Shown: positions 1 to 7,461 of the stretch, in pieces
How positions within the stretch are numbered: the first letter of the stretch is position 1
Layout: each line of letters opens with the position of its first letter
NCBI GenBank assembly: GCA_016930175.1
Contig: JAFGHJ010000046.1
Span: forward strand, 65,073-106,459
Length of the DNA stretch: 41,387 nucleotides
Reading direction: 5' to 3'
From: Caldifarciminota bacterium
Lineage (GTDB): Bacteria > Hydrothermota > UBA3072
Program-made: the position numbers and the translations under genes
The notes under the pieces: model-generated
Seen by the model: the letters and a program-made list of their open reading frames with translations, nothing else
The model's database searches: none
What the model was told of the DNA's origin: nothing

Positions 1-420
1 TAAAATCAAAACTTTCCACTCATCTTTTTTCAAGGCAATCTTATTCCCTTCCGGGGTCTTCGAAGACTTCTGCGGAGTAATTGAATCAGGAGGAAGATCT
101 TTCTTGAACTCTTCAACCTGAGCTTCTCTTGTCTCTATTTCATCTATCAATTCTGCAAGTGGTTGAAAAATTGTATTCACGGTAGGTTTTTCGTCAGGTT
201 GAAAAACAAATTTTCCTTCTTTTTTCATCCCAATGGAAAAAAAAGCTTCGAGTCCCTCTAACTTATCCATTTCAGCATGTAGGACCTTACCATCTGAAAC
301 ATAAACATTCCCGTGCTCCTTAATAATCAACCGTCCAGTTTTTTTGAACCTTGAAAGCAAATAAAAAATCTCTTTTATGGAGAAATATAATAAATCCCCC
401 TCTATGGCAACATCTTTCAT
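1..420 (-). CDS. DUF4388 (PATAN-like) domain protein, 3' end outside window
   Basis: The reading frame starts at ATG 420 and runs off the left edge with 140 codons and no stop, so the C-terminus is missing. Residues 1-100 match the DUF4388 pattern: a hydrophobic LLYFSIKEIFYLLSRF helix, then KKTGRLIIKEHGNVYVSDGKVLHAEM, split here as KKTGRLIIKE and HGNVYVSDGKVLHAEM, and a glycine-rich GKFVFQ strand. A charged linker follows, and the last visible residues (KKDEWKVLIL) resemble the winged-helix-like segment often found after DUF4388. The family occurs in two-component and gliding or GTPase signalling settings; its biochemical role is not established. There is no Shine-Dalgarno sequence, and a good promoter ends 6 bases before the ATG, which suggests a leaderless transcript. 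Confidence 0.8.
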   Translation of the reverse strand, partial: MKDVAIEGDLLYFSIKEIFYLLSRFKKTGRLIIKEHGNVYVSDGKVLHAEMDKLEGLEAFFSIGMKKEGKFVFQPDEKPTVNTIFQPLAELIDEIETREAQVEEFKKDLPPDSITPQKSSKTPEGNKIALKKDEWKVLIL

Positions 421-425
421 ATCAG

Positions 426-454
426 TATATTATTGAAAATATAACGATTGTCAA
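426..454 (-). promoter_or_regulatory. Sigma-70-type promoter for the DUF4388 gene
   Basis: On the minus strand TTGACA (454-449), a 17-bp spacer and AATATA (431-426) lie directly before the ATG at 420. A start 6-7 bases past the -10 box falls at 419-420, on the start codon itself. Confidence 0.6.
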
Positions 455-496
455 GACTTTATTAGTTTCCATTAACCCTCCGATTTTTAAACAAAT

Positions 497-1720
497 TTAT
501 ATTACTATTGTTTCCTTTATAAGTTCTTTATTTCTGATACGCTGAACATTGAGCTGCTTAACTTCGGGTATTGTTCTAACCTCTCCGCTTTCTATTATTT
601 CGGCAATTGACAAACCTGCAGCCGGAGCTTCCATAGCGCCATGTCCGCTGAAACCTGTACATATAAATAAATTTTTAAAATCGGGATGTTCTCCTATAAG
701 AGCATTGTGGTCTTCAGTGTTAATAGCGTATAAACCACCCCACATATTTTGAATCCTGCAATACTCGGATCCCGGAATTCTGACCTGCAAATAAAGATTC
801 ATTAAATTTTCATAATATGATTTACTGGGTTTTGTATCAAACCCAGGACCCTGTTTATTATCTGCTCTTCCGGCAACCAGATTATCTCCTTCCGGTCTAA
901 AATAAACCCCATCATCTATAATAGTTAAAGGAACCTTACTGTAGTCATTATTATTCTTTGGAGGAAAAATAACATAAAGAACCCTTTTTATGGGAACAAC
1001 AGGAATAGACAAATCTTCGGGAACGTTAGAGTTATCTAATAACTGTCTCGACCATGCTCCTGCAGTTAATAAAACTTTATCAGAAAGGATCTCTTCACCG
1101 CCTCGAACGACTACACCTTTAACTTCTCCATTACCAAAGATTATCTTTTCCACTTCTTTATTTAGTTTTATATCAATTTGGCTGGAATATCTTTCTTTAG
1201 AAAAAATGAAGTAAGTTTGAGCAGGAGTTGTAGCATTAAATATAGCACAATCTTTGCCGAAAAGACCTCCGACAATAGGAGAAACAGGCAGAGTCTTCAA
1301 TATCTCATCCTTAAGATGTTTAATCCCTGGTTTAAAATCAGGAACAAAATGTTTAATATTTTCAGGCGGAATCAACTCAACATTAACACCTGCTTGATCC
1401 CATTTAGGTTTGAAATCTACAATATTATGCCAATTGTTTTCATAATAAGTAAATAAATATCCGTTCTGCTCAAATCCAATAGAAACACCAAAATTCTTTT
1501 TAAAGTTCTTAAAATGGTCTATTGAATAACAAGTCATCTTCATATTAACTTCTGTAGACCATATATTTCTCATCCCTCCCGCACAAAGAGAAGTCGATTC
1601 CTGTGCGAGAGCATTGTTCCTTTCTAAAACTAAAATCTTACCCTTATATCCTTTCTCGAGAAGATTGTAGACTGCAGAGCCCGCAATAATCCCTCCGCCT
1701 ACAACAATAATATCATGCAT
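497..1720 (-). CDS. FAD-dependent oxidoreductase, DAO family (sarcosine/dimethylglycine/glycine oxidase-like)
   Basis: This 407-residue protein has the N-terminal dinucleotide-binding segment IIVVGGGIIAGSAVYNLL, then STSLCAGGMRNIW, which corresponds to the STGxSAGGxR segment of FOXRED1 and dimethylglycine dehydrogenase-like enzymes. It also has LTAGAWSRQLL in the middle, DGVYFRPEGDNLVAGRAD, and the C-terminal FAD contact GFSGHGAMEAPAAGLSIAE. Members oxidise secondary or primary amines such as sarcosine, dimethylglycine, proline or D-amino acids; the substrate cannot be read from sequence. The third glycine of GxGxxG is Ala, followed by Gly. GGAGGG lies 3 bases before ATG 1720. It is divergent from formate-tetrahydrofolate ligase across 124 bp, so a role in one-carbon-yielding amine catabolism is possible but inferred. 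Confidence 0.85.
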   Translation of the reverse strand: MHDIIVVGGGIIAGSAVYNLLEKGYKGKILVLERNNALAQESTSLCAGGMRNIWSTEVNMKMTCYSIDHFKNFKKNFGVSIGFEQNGYLFTYYENNWHNIVDFKPKWDQAGVNVELIPPENIKHFVPDFKPGIKHLKDEILKTLPVSPIVGGLFGKDCAIFNATTPAQTYFIFSKERYSSQIDIKLNKEVEKIIFGNGEVKGVVVRGGEEILSDKVLLTAGAWSRQLLDNSNVPEDLSIPVVPIKRVLYVIFPPKNNNDYSKVPLTIIDDGVYFRPEGDNLVAGRADNKQGPGFDTKPSKSYYENLMNLYLQVRIPGSEYCRIQNMWGGLYAINTEDHNALIGEHPDFKNLFICTGFSGHGAMEAPAAGLSIAEIIESGEVRTIPEVKQLNVQRIRNKELIKETIVI

Positions 1721-1748
1721 TATCCCTCCAATAATATTAACTACACAC

Positions 1749-1777
1749 TTGCAAAATCTAATAAAATCTTTAATATA
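1749..1777 (+). promoter_or_regulatory. Predicted promoter of fhs
   Basis: TTGCAA (1749-1754), 17 bp, AATATA (1772-1777; TAATAT if shifted by one). The expected start near 1784 leaves a leader of about 60 bases that ends in an AGAGGG Shine-Dalgarno sequence before ATG 1845. Confidence 0.45.
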
Positions 1778-1844
1778 AAAAAGCTTTTAATTAATAATAA
1801 AGAAATTTATATAGTCAAGTGTGAAAGCTTTTTAAGAGGGTAAT

Positions 1845-3512
1845 ATGAATAATGATATAAAAATAGCGAAATCAATAAAATTAAAAAATATTTCAGAAAT
1901 AGCTCTGAGTTTAGGTCTTAAAAATGAAGATATCGAATTATACGGCAACAACAAGGCTAAAATCAAAATTAAAGCAATTAAAAGTAAGAAACAGCGTAAG
2001 GACAGTAAATTAATTTTAGTTTCAGCAATTACTCCGACTCCTGCAGGTGAAGGAAAAACCACAATTTCCATAGGTTTATCCCTCGGCTTGAATAGGCTCG
2101 GGAAATCTTCAATCGTAACCTTAAGAGAACCTTCACTTGGACCCCTATTCGGAAGAAAAGGAGGAGCAACCGGCGGAGGTTATGCACAGGTTCTTCCAAT
2201 GGAAGAAATTAATATGCACTTTACCGGTGACATGCGCGCTGTAGAGACCGCCCATAACCTTATCGCTGCGGTTTTAGACAACCACATATACCATAGAAAA
2301 GAACCGAGACTTGACCCGAGAAGAACAAAATGGTGCAGGGTAATGGACATGAATGACAGGGCTCTCCGAGACATTGTAATAGGTCTTGGAGGCAGAATAC
2401 ACGGCATCCCCAGAGAATCTTTCTTCCAAATTACTGCCTCATCAGAAATTATGGCTATTCTTTGCCTTGCCGAAAATTATCATGAATTGAAAGAAATGCT
2501 TTCCAATATTTTATTAGGTTTCACTTATGATGAAAAGCCCGTTTATTTAAAGGATCTAAAAATCGAAGGTGCAGCCACTGCATTGCTTAAAGATGCTTTA
2601 AAACCCAATCTAGTCCAAACAACAGAAGGCACACCCGCTCTCGTTCATGGAGGACCTTTTGCAAATATCGCACAGGGTACCTGTTCAGTTCTTTCTATGA
2701 AACTGGCCCTTAAACTTTGTGAATATGTTGTTACCGAAGCGGGTTTCGGGTTTGACCTGGGCGCAGAAAAATTTTTCGACATCGTTGCAAGAAAATCCGG
2801 CCTGAGCCCCCAAGTCGTAGTTCTTGTGGCAACCGCGCGAGCACTAAAAAACCATGGTGGAAAGGAACTCAAAAATATTGAAAAGCCGGACGCTAAAGCA
2901 GTCCGAAACGGCTTACCAAACCTCGAAAAGCATCTGGAAAATATTAAAAAATTCGGTGTTCCTGCAATAGTTGCCATAAATAAATTCACTCACGATACAA
3001 AAGAAGAAATCGAAATCATAAAAGAATTTGCCGACTCGAAAAACATAGAATCTTCAGTCGTAGAAGTTCATCAGAAAGGTGGTAAAGGAGCGATAGACCT
3101 AGCCGAAAAAGTAATAAAGAAAACAAATCAAAAGAGGAAATTCAAACCTCTTTATTCCGTTAAAGAATCAATCGAAAAGAAGATTAAGATTGTCTCAAGT
3201 GAAATCTATGGAGCTGCAGCCGTAGAATTTACAAAAGAAGGAAAATCAGACCTAAAACTAATCAAAAAGTTAGGATTAGAAAACCTCCCCATTTGTATTG
3301 CAAAAACTCAAAAGTCTCTCTCCGACGATCCTAAACTTTTATGCAGACCTGAAGATTTCATAGTAAATGTAAATAGAATCGAAATTTCAAGAGGAGCCGG
3401 TTTCTTAATCCCCATAACCGGGGATATCCTTCTTATGCCCGGTCTTCCAAAGGATCCCGCAGCAGAAAACATCGATATAGACGCAGAAGGAAATATAACG
3501 GGACTATTCTAA
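1845..3512 (+). CDS. fhs: Formate-tetrahydrofolate ligase
   Basis: At 555 residues this is the usual family length. The P-loop-like TPTPAGEGKTTISIGLSLGL lies near residue 65, followed by REPSLGPLFGRKGGATGGGY and EINMHFTGDMRAVETAHNL, all hallmarks of the enzyme. It makes 10-formyl-tetrahydrofolate from formate, ATP and tetrahydrofolate in the cytoplasm. In anaerobes this is the entry step of the methyl branch of the Wood-Ljungdahl pathway or, reversed, an ATP-yielding step. No other folate-pathway gene is adjacent, so direction and pathway stay open. AGAGGG precedes the ATG by 5 bases. The gene is monocistronic and ends in a repeat-rich spacer. Confidence 0.97.
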   Translation: MNNDIKIAKSIKLKNISEIALSLGLKNEDIELYGNNKAKIKIKAIKSKKQRKDSKLILVSAITPTPAGEGKTTISIGLSLGLNRLGKSSIVTLREPSLGPLFGRKGGATGGGYAQVLPMEEINMHFTGDMRAVETAHNLIAAVLDNHIYHRKEPRLDPRRTKWCRVMDMNDRALRDIVIGLGGRIHGIPRESFFQITASSEIMAILCLAENYHELKEMLSNILLGFTYDEKPVYLKDLKIEGAATALLKDALKPNLVQTTEGTPALVHGGPFANIAQGTCSVLSMKLALKLCEYVVTEAGFGFDLGAEKFFDIVARKSGLSPQVVVLVATARALKNHGGKELKNIEKPDAKAVRNGLPNLEKHLENIKKFGVPAIVAINKFTHDTKEEIEIIKEFADSKNIESSVVEVHQKGGKGAIDLAEKVIKKTNQKRKFKPLYSVKESIEKKIKIVSSEIYGAAAVEFTKEGKSDLKLIKKLGLENLPICIAKTQKSLSDDPKLLCRPEDFIVNVNRIEISRGAGFLIPITGDILLMPGLPKDPAAENIDIDAEGNITGLF

Positions 3513-3566
3513 ACCCCACTCCACAACACCAAATTAATCTCACACAGAGACACAGAGTACACAAAG
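3511..3566 (+). repeat. CACAGAG-family 3' repeat, copy 1
   Basis: This degenerate unit begins with an AACCCCACTCCACAACACC-like part, then AAATTAATCTCACACAGAG, then ACACAGAGTACACAAAG. It starts at the fhs stop codon and reads in the same direction as fhs. Related units lie at 5953-6009, 15507-15564 (reverse) and 31348-31403 (reverse). Confidence 0.6.
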
Positions 3567-3816
3567 AAAAAACAATTTATTTAACCACGAAACACACAAA
3601 ACACACGAAACACCTCCACTCTCTTTTTTATTGTGTTTAAAAAACACACTAAAAAAACACATTCTTCCACGGAGACAACATAGAATTTTATAGTTTTTTT
3701 ACTTGAACCCTAGAAACCTCGAGACCTTAATTAATACAAAAAGCGCAAAGTTTTTTATTTGTTTCCCAAGCTAACAGCTAAAGGTCAAAAGCTAATAGTT
3801 TTATCTAAAATAAAAA
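3567..3816. other. Non-coding spacer with CACGAAACACAC-type low-complexity sequence
   Basis: No credible gene was found on either strand. The left half continues the degenerate repeat with TTTAACCACGAAACACAC and CACACGAAACACCTCC. The right half is plain AT-rich sequence with an AGCTAACAGCTAAAGGTCAAAAG-like stretch (about 3770-3800) and then the hairpin of the next entry. Confidence 0.5.
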
Positions 3817-3848
3817 AGCCGTAGAAAAAACAATTAAGTTCTACGGCT
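3817..3848 (-). terminator. Rho-independent terminator of the DUF2914 gene
   Basis: A 10-bp perfect stem (AGCCGTAGAA at 3817-3826, TTCTACGGCT at 3839-3848) with a 12-base loop is followed on the minus strand by TTTTTTATTTT. It lies 24 bases past the stop at 3873. The other side has a weaker T-run, so it may also stop rightward read-through. Confidence 0.85.
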
Positions 3849-3872
3849 CTTATTTTAGACTTTAATCAGTAT

Positions 3873-4451
3873 CTACTCTTCTTCGGCTGCCTCGGGAGTT
3901 TCCTCTTCTGTAGGTTCTTCAACTTCTTCGTCTGCTGCTTCTTCGGCTTCCTCAGCTTCTTCTACTGCCTCGGGAGTTTCTTCGGCTTCTTCTGCTGCTG
4001 CCTTTATCTCAAATTCAGCCTTCCCCAATAAATCTCCGTCTTCCGTAACGATTTCGACGCGCCCTTTACCTAAACTCATGCCGATCGTTTTTGAGCTCCA
4101 GGTACGCCATGATGCTGATTTTATCGGCAGATTTACACTCGCCAACTGAGTATCGCCCATATACCATACATGATTTACGGATGTAGTATCGGCAGCTCCG
4201 GCAATCTTCGTAAAACAGTATATTTTTTCTACATCATTAGAAAAAACAGTTCCCGCACCTACCGGCTCCCTTTCCTCTATAGCAGTACAAATCGCAATTT
4301 CTTCTAAACTCAATGCCGGCTCTTCCGCTACGACTTCACTCGTTTCCTCCATCGGTTCTTCCATCGGTTCCTCGGCTGCCTCTTCCTGGGCAAAACAAAC
4401 ACCTGCAACAATCAATACACTCAACAATAACAATAAGGTTTTCTTAAGCAT
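3873..4451 (-). CDS. Secreted DUF2914-domain protein with acidic tail
   Basis: The start chosen is ATG 4451, because AGGAGGG lies 5 bases before it and the signal peptide begins there; upstream in-frame codons have no such support. The 192-residue product has a signal peptide (MLKKTLLLLLSVLIVAGVC) with a likely cut after CFA. An Ala/Glu-rich stretch follows, then a DUF2914 domain at about residues 50-140, recognisable by VFSNDVEKIYCFTKI, NHVWYMGD and WRTWSSKTIGMSLGKGRVEI. The last 45 residues are almost only Glu, Ala, Pro and Thr. DUF2914 has no established activity; export to the periplasm is inferred. The gene stands alone and ends in a strong terminator. Confidence 0.8.
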   Translation of the reverse strand: MLKKTLLLLLSVLIVAGVCFAQEEAAEEPMEEPMEETSEVVAEEPALSLEEIAICTAIEEREPVGAGTVFSNDVEKIYCFTKIAGAADTTSVNHVWYMGDTQLASVNLPIKSASWRTWSSKTIGMSLGKGRVEIVTEDGDLLGKAEFEIKAAAEEAEETPEAVEEAEEAEEAADEEVEEPTEEETPEAAEEE

Positions 4452-4566
4452 ATTTCCCTCCTGTTTCCTTTGTTTAACATAATAAAAACCTATAATTAAT
4501 AACCAAAAACCCACACTTTATAAAGCAAATCGAATCAAATCAATGGGTTAACATGGGCAACTCAAT

Positions 4567-4692
4567 TTACGGATTTAGTACACTCCTTACTATGGGCGTA
4601 GAAAGCGAGTATATATTATTAGTAAAGTTAATTATATTATATACACTTTTAAAGTAAAAATATATATCTGAATAACGTTCCGCCTTTTTCAT
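4567..4692 (-). CDS. Candidate 41-residue small protein, leaderless
   Basis: ATG 4692 opens a 41-residue frame beginning MKKAERYSDIYFYFKSVYN and ending in VRSVLNP. It is basic and rich in Tyr, Asn and Ile, with no recognisable domain. The case for it is the promoter: a perfect TTGACA-17-TATAAT ends 8 bases before the ATG, which puts the transcript start 1-2 bases upstream of it, as for the other suspected leaderless genes here. There is no Shine-Dalgarno sequence. The same transcript could instead be a long leader for the DUF2914 gene at 4451. Inverted 10-mers TTTACGGATT (4566-4575) and AATCCGTAAA (4727-4736) bracket the unit. Confidence 0.35.
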   Translation of the reverse strand: MKKAERYSDIYFYFKSVYNIINFTNNIYSLSTPIVRSVLNP

Positions 4693-4699
4693 AATTCTG

Positions 4700-4728
4700 A
4701 TTATAATAAAAAAGCCGTCTTTTGTCAA
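4700..4728 (-). promoter_or_regulatory. Perfect-consensus sigma-70 promoter
   Basis: On the minus strand TTGACA (4728-4723), exactly 17 bp, and TATAAT (4705-4700). This is the only perfect match to consensus noticed in the window. It drives the 41-residue frame at 4692 and probably the DUF2914 gene about 240 bases further on. Confidence 0.75.
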
Positions 4729-4736
4729 TCCGTAAA

Positions 4737-4950
4737 AACCACCCCACCCCGAACTAAACCACAGAGCACACAAAAAGAGTCATGTGTTATGAGTCTCGTG
4801 TCGAGAGTCAAAAAAAAAGCCCCCACAAAACCTCAAAGAAAGATGCTCAAATTAAATGAATACAAAGAATGATTTTATTGTTTTTTGTTTTGACTCAAGA
4901 CCTACGACGCACGACTCGTGACCCGGTTCTGATGCGAAGCATCTATACTA
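4737..4950. other. Non-coding spacer of degenerate repeats
   Basis: No gene seen. It holds a short CACAGAGCACACAAAAAGAG segment (about 4759-4778), a near-palindrome GAGTCTCG-TGT-CGAGAGTC near 4790-4810, and an ACGACGCACGACTCGTGACC segment near 4900-4921. Similar word-like CTCGTAAC/ACGAAC runs appear at 37480-37560. Confidence 0.4.
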
Positions 4951-4978
4951 TTGACATTTCCTGCGGAAACTTTAGAAT
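4951..4978 (+). promoter_or_regulatory. Promoter of the Fe-S nuclease gene
   Basis: TTGACA (4951-4956), 16 bp, TAGAAT (4973-4978). The longest open frame of the nuclease would start at this TTG, so the box argues for the downstream start at 5002. Confidence 0.65.
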
Positions 4979-5001
4979 TCAATAATGAAAAGGGGTTTAA
5001 A

Positions 5002-5877
5002 TTGATTGAAAAATTTGAATATACGCCTATCCTAGGATGGTCACTAAGCAGATATGAAACTTTTAAAATTTGCCAAAGACAATACTTCTACGCCTATTAT
5101 CCAAAATTCGACCCTGAATATTCAGAATATAAAATAAAAGAACTCAAAAGTCTCACTTCGATCCCTCTCGCTGTCGGAATAATCACACACGACGTTATTG
5201 CCGCCCTGCTTGGAAGGCTTTTAAAATCTGAAAGTACAGTCAATCGTGAACGTTTTTCAGGATTCGCAGAAAAAGAATTGGAAAAATATTGTAAGCATAA
5301 TAAATTTTCAGAAGTATATTATGAAGAAGTGAAGAAAATAAACGTGGAAGAAATTTTCTCATCGATAAAAAAGAATCTCGAAAATTTATTAAACAGCAAA
5401 CGATTCAAATGGATAAAAGAAAAAGCGGTAAAAAACAAAAACAAATGGATTATCGAACCGCCGGGATACGGAGAGTTCCGTCTCGACGGCATGAAGGCAT
5501 ACTGCAAAGTCGACTTTCTCTTTCCTTTTGACGAAAAAACTTACATAATCGACTGGAAAACAGGCAAAGAAGACAGAAAAAAACACGATAAGCAGCTAAT
5601 GGGATATGTCTGCTGGGCTTCCTATCACTTTAAAAATAAACCCGAAAATTACATCGCAATCTCGGCATATCTCGACCCAACTTACAGGGAGAAAGAGCTG
5701 CAATTCAAAAATTACCAGATAGAAAATTTTATACATACAGTTCAAAAAGAAACAGAAGAAATGCATAAGTTTTGCGAAGACGTTTCGGAAAATATACCAA
5801 TACCAAAAGAAAATTTCAAAAAAACCACAAGCGAAAAGATTTGCAATTATTGTAATTTTAGGGAAATCTGTATTTAG
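5002..5877 (+). CDS. PD-(D/E)XK nuclease with 4Fe-4S staple (AddB/Cas4-like)
   Basis: The frame stays open from TTG 4951, but that codon is inside the -35 box. TTG 5002 has AAAAGGGG 6 bases upstream and gives MIEKFEYTPILGWSLSRYE, a typical start for this family, so 291 residues are proposed. The nuclease core is visible late: KVDFLFPF (Asp), YIIDWKTGK (the D-x-K half of the motif) and KQLMGYVCWA (the QxxxY motif). One Cys in FKICQRQYFYAYY near the N-terminus and three in KICNYCNFREICI at the end make the four-cysteine arrangement that holds a 4Fe-4S cluster in AddB and Cas4. A DNA end-processing or repair role is inferred. No cas gene or helicase is nearby. Confidence 0.8.
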   Translation: MIEKFEYTPILGWSLSRYETFKICQRQYFYAYYPKFDPEYSEYKIKELKSLTSIPLAVGIITHDVIAALLGRLLKSESTVNRERFSGFAEKELEKYCKHNKFSEVYYEEVKKINVEEIFSSIKKNLENLLNSKRFKWIKEKAVKNKNKWIIEPPGYGEFRLDGMKAYCKVDFLFPFDEKTYIIDWKTGKEDRKKHDKQLMGYVCWASYHFKNKPENYIAISAYLDPTYREKELQFKNYQIENFIHTVQKETEEMHKFCEDVSENIPIPKENFKKTTSEKICNYCNFREICI

Positions 5878-5952
5878 CCACAAAGAATTTCACCACAGAG
5901 GACACAGAGTAAGAAAAACTCACTGAGCACACAGAGAAAAAATTTTGTTTTG

Positions 5953-6009
5953 TTAAAACCCAACCACACCCAAAAATTAATCTCACACAAAGACACAGAG
6001 AACACAAAG
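5953..6009 (+). repeat. CACAGAG-family 3' repeat, copy 2
   Basis: This is the cleanest forward copy: TTAAAACCCAACCACACCC, then AAAAATTAATCTCACACAAAG, then ACACAGAGAACACAAAG. It lies 76 bases past the nuclease stop and reads in the same direction. Looser CACCACAGAGGACACAGAG sequence fills the gap from 5878. Confidence 0.6.
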
Positions 6010-6061
6010 CCCCACCACACATCAATTTTTTTTGTTTTAACTAAATCCCAAATCCTAAATC

Positions 6062-6778
6062 CTAAAACTTTATTTTCACATCCACAGCATCAACCATTTC
6101 TTCGTACTGGATTATAAGTTCAATTATAGTATCTTTCTCGGTAGGTTCAAATAAAATTTTACTAATTTCAAACTCAATATCCCCACCTTCATCAGTATAA
6201 TAGATTTTTTGGAAATCCGTACTTTTATTGATAATCTTTACTTGTTCATTCATTAATGGAGCACTATTTGTACATATTACACCATCCTTAACATAATATG
6301 GGGCAGCTTTGTAAGGCTTAACTAAATGCAAAACTCCATTTGCAAAAAAACATGAAGCCCCGATTAACCCAGCTAACAAATAAGTTGCCGATTCAAAATA
6401 ACTATTCACGTCATCAGACGGGTCGAAATAAAAGAGGTAATTAAGAAATCCAGCAATACAACCACCCCCGGCAGCCGCACAACCACCGAGCATACTATAA
6501 TTACCAACCCTGATATTTCTTGCGTAATCATCCTTCAACTGAAATTCACTTTTATATATTTCTTTTAATTTAGCAGAATCTCCAACTTTTACAAAATCCT
6601 TAATTTGAACGTTCAAAAAAATCTCTTCTTCATATCGCTTAGCAATATCGGCATCCAACTCCTTCCAGGAAGCAAGAACTCCCCTGTCAGCTAAATCTTC
6701 CTCGCTTAAACCAACATACTTCTGACTACACCCGGATAAAACAACAACAAATAAAATCAGTATTTTCAAAGCTTTCAT
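6062..6778 (-). CDS. Tandem envelope lipoprotein paralogue 1 (unknown function)
   Basis: 238 residues, last gene of the four-gene paralogue operon. The signal peptide MKALKILILFVVVLSGCSQK ends in the lipobox LSGC, with Cys17 as the acylated residue and Ser next, which is compatible with outer-membrane sorting. A short helical part (SEEDLADRG, SWKELDADI) follows. A glycine-rich hydrophobic hairpin comes next (GGCAAAGGGCIAGFLNYLF and YLLAGLIGASCFFANG), with an acidic loop FDPSDDVNSYF between. The C-terminal domain is conserved in all four copies: DFQKIYYTDEGGDIEFEIS, EPTEKD and a final strand VDAVDVKIKF. The first gene codon overlaps the previous stop as ATGA. No known family was recognised. 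Confidence 0.8.
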   Translation of the reverse strand: MKALKILILFVVVLSGCSQKYVGLSEEDLADRGVLASWKELDADIAKRYEEEIFLNVQIKDFVKVGDSAKLKEIYKSEFQLKDDYARNIRVGNYSMLGGCAAAGGGCIAGFLNYLFYFDPSDDVNSYFESATYLLAGLIGASCFFANGVLHLVKPYKAAPYYVKDGVICTNSAPLMNEQVKIINKSTDFQKIYYTDEGGDIEFEISKILFEPTEKDTIIELIIQYEEMVDAVDVKIKF

Positions 6779-7461
6779 AAACGCCTAACCTCCATAGTGT
6801 CAACCAATTCATAATAACGGATTATTAAATTAATCATCGAATCAGCCTTTGTAGGTTCTGGAATAATTTCATTGATCTTCAATTCGATATTTCCCTCTTC
6901 ATCAGTATAATATATCTTCTCGAAATCCGACTCTTCAACAAAGACTTTTACTTTACCGTAGAATAATGACTTGCTATCTATACATTTTTGACTTTTACGA
7001 ATATAATACGGTTCTATCTTGTTATAACTACCACTCCCAGAAAACTCTTTTATTATAAAATACAAGGATATGAGCCCTAAACCAGCACCACAAGCCCACA
7101 TTGAATACACAGGTTCATCAAAAGGAATATCAATATGCGAAACACCAAGCCAACACGCGGTCAAACCAGCACAACCAGCCAAAGTCTTTTTAATATCTGC
7201 CCTCTTTTTTCTAATTCCGTTATCATGCTGAACAACAACATCTGAATTAACAGAATCCATAACCTCAACAAAATCTTTAACCTTAAGATTTAAAGTAAAA
7301 CCTACATTATCCTGTTCAACGATTTCAGCATCTAAAACACTCCGTTCTCGGTCAATCAGCTCTTTTTCCGAACTCTCTATATACTTATTACTACACCCCG
7401 ATAAAACAATAACTAATAAAAAAATAACAATTATTCCAAAATCATTTCCAAACTTACTCAT
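6775..7461 (-). CDS. Tandem envelope lipoprotein paralogue 2 (unknown function)
   Basis: 228 residues. The signal peptide has lipobox LSGC (IVIFLLVIVLSGCSNKY). The family core follows: SSEKELIDRERS, QDNVGFTLNLKVKDFVEVMD, then a glycine and cysteine-rich hairpin (TLAGCAGLTACWLGVS and WACGAGLGLISLYFI) separated by IDIPFDEPVY. The C-terminal domain has DFEKIYYTDEEGNIELKINE, EPTKADSMINLIIRYYELVD and a final strand. It shares 4-bp ATGA overlaps with the genes on both sides, so translation is probably coupled and the products are made together. The TDExGxI pattern recalls regulatory beta-sandwich domains of the carboxypeptidase type, but this is only a resemblance. Confidence 0.8.
   Translation of the reverse strand: MSKFGNDFGIIVIFLLVIVLSGCSNKYIESSEKELIDRERSVLDAEIVEQDNVGFTLNLKVKDFVEVMDSVNSDVVVQHDNGIRKKRADIKKTLAGCAGLTACWLGVSHIDIPFDEPVYSMWACGAGLGLISLYFIIKEFSGSGSYNKIEPYYIRKSQKCIDSKSLFYGKVKVFVEESDFEKIYYTDEEGNIELKINEIIPEPTKADSMINLIIRYYELVDTMEVRRL

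Noticed and set aside
4560-4620. tRNA-like stretch around TAGTACACTCCTTACTA
   Set aside because: No cloverleaf arms or CCA/T-loop pattern could be built.
4566-4736. Miniature transposable element with 10-bp terminal inverted repeats
   Set aside because: No target-site duplication and no second copy; a 10-bp inverted repeat can occur by chance in AT-rich DNA.
4567-4773. Longer 68-codon version of the small protein
   Set aside because: Its upstream ATG lies before the perfect promoter, so the transcript would not include it.
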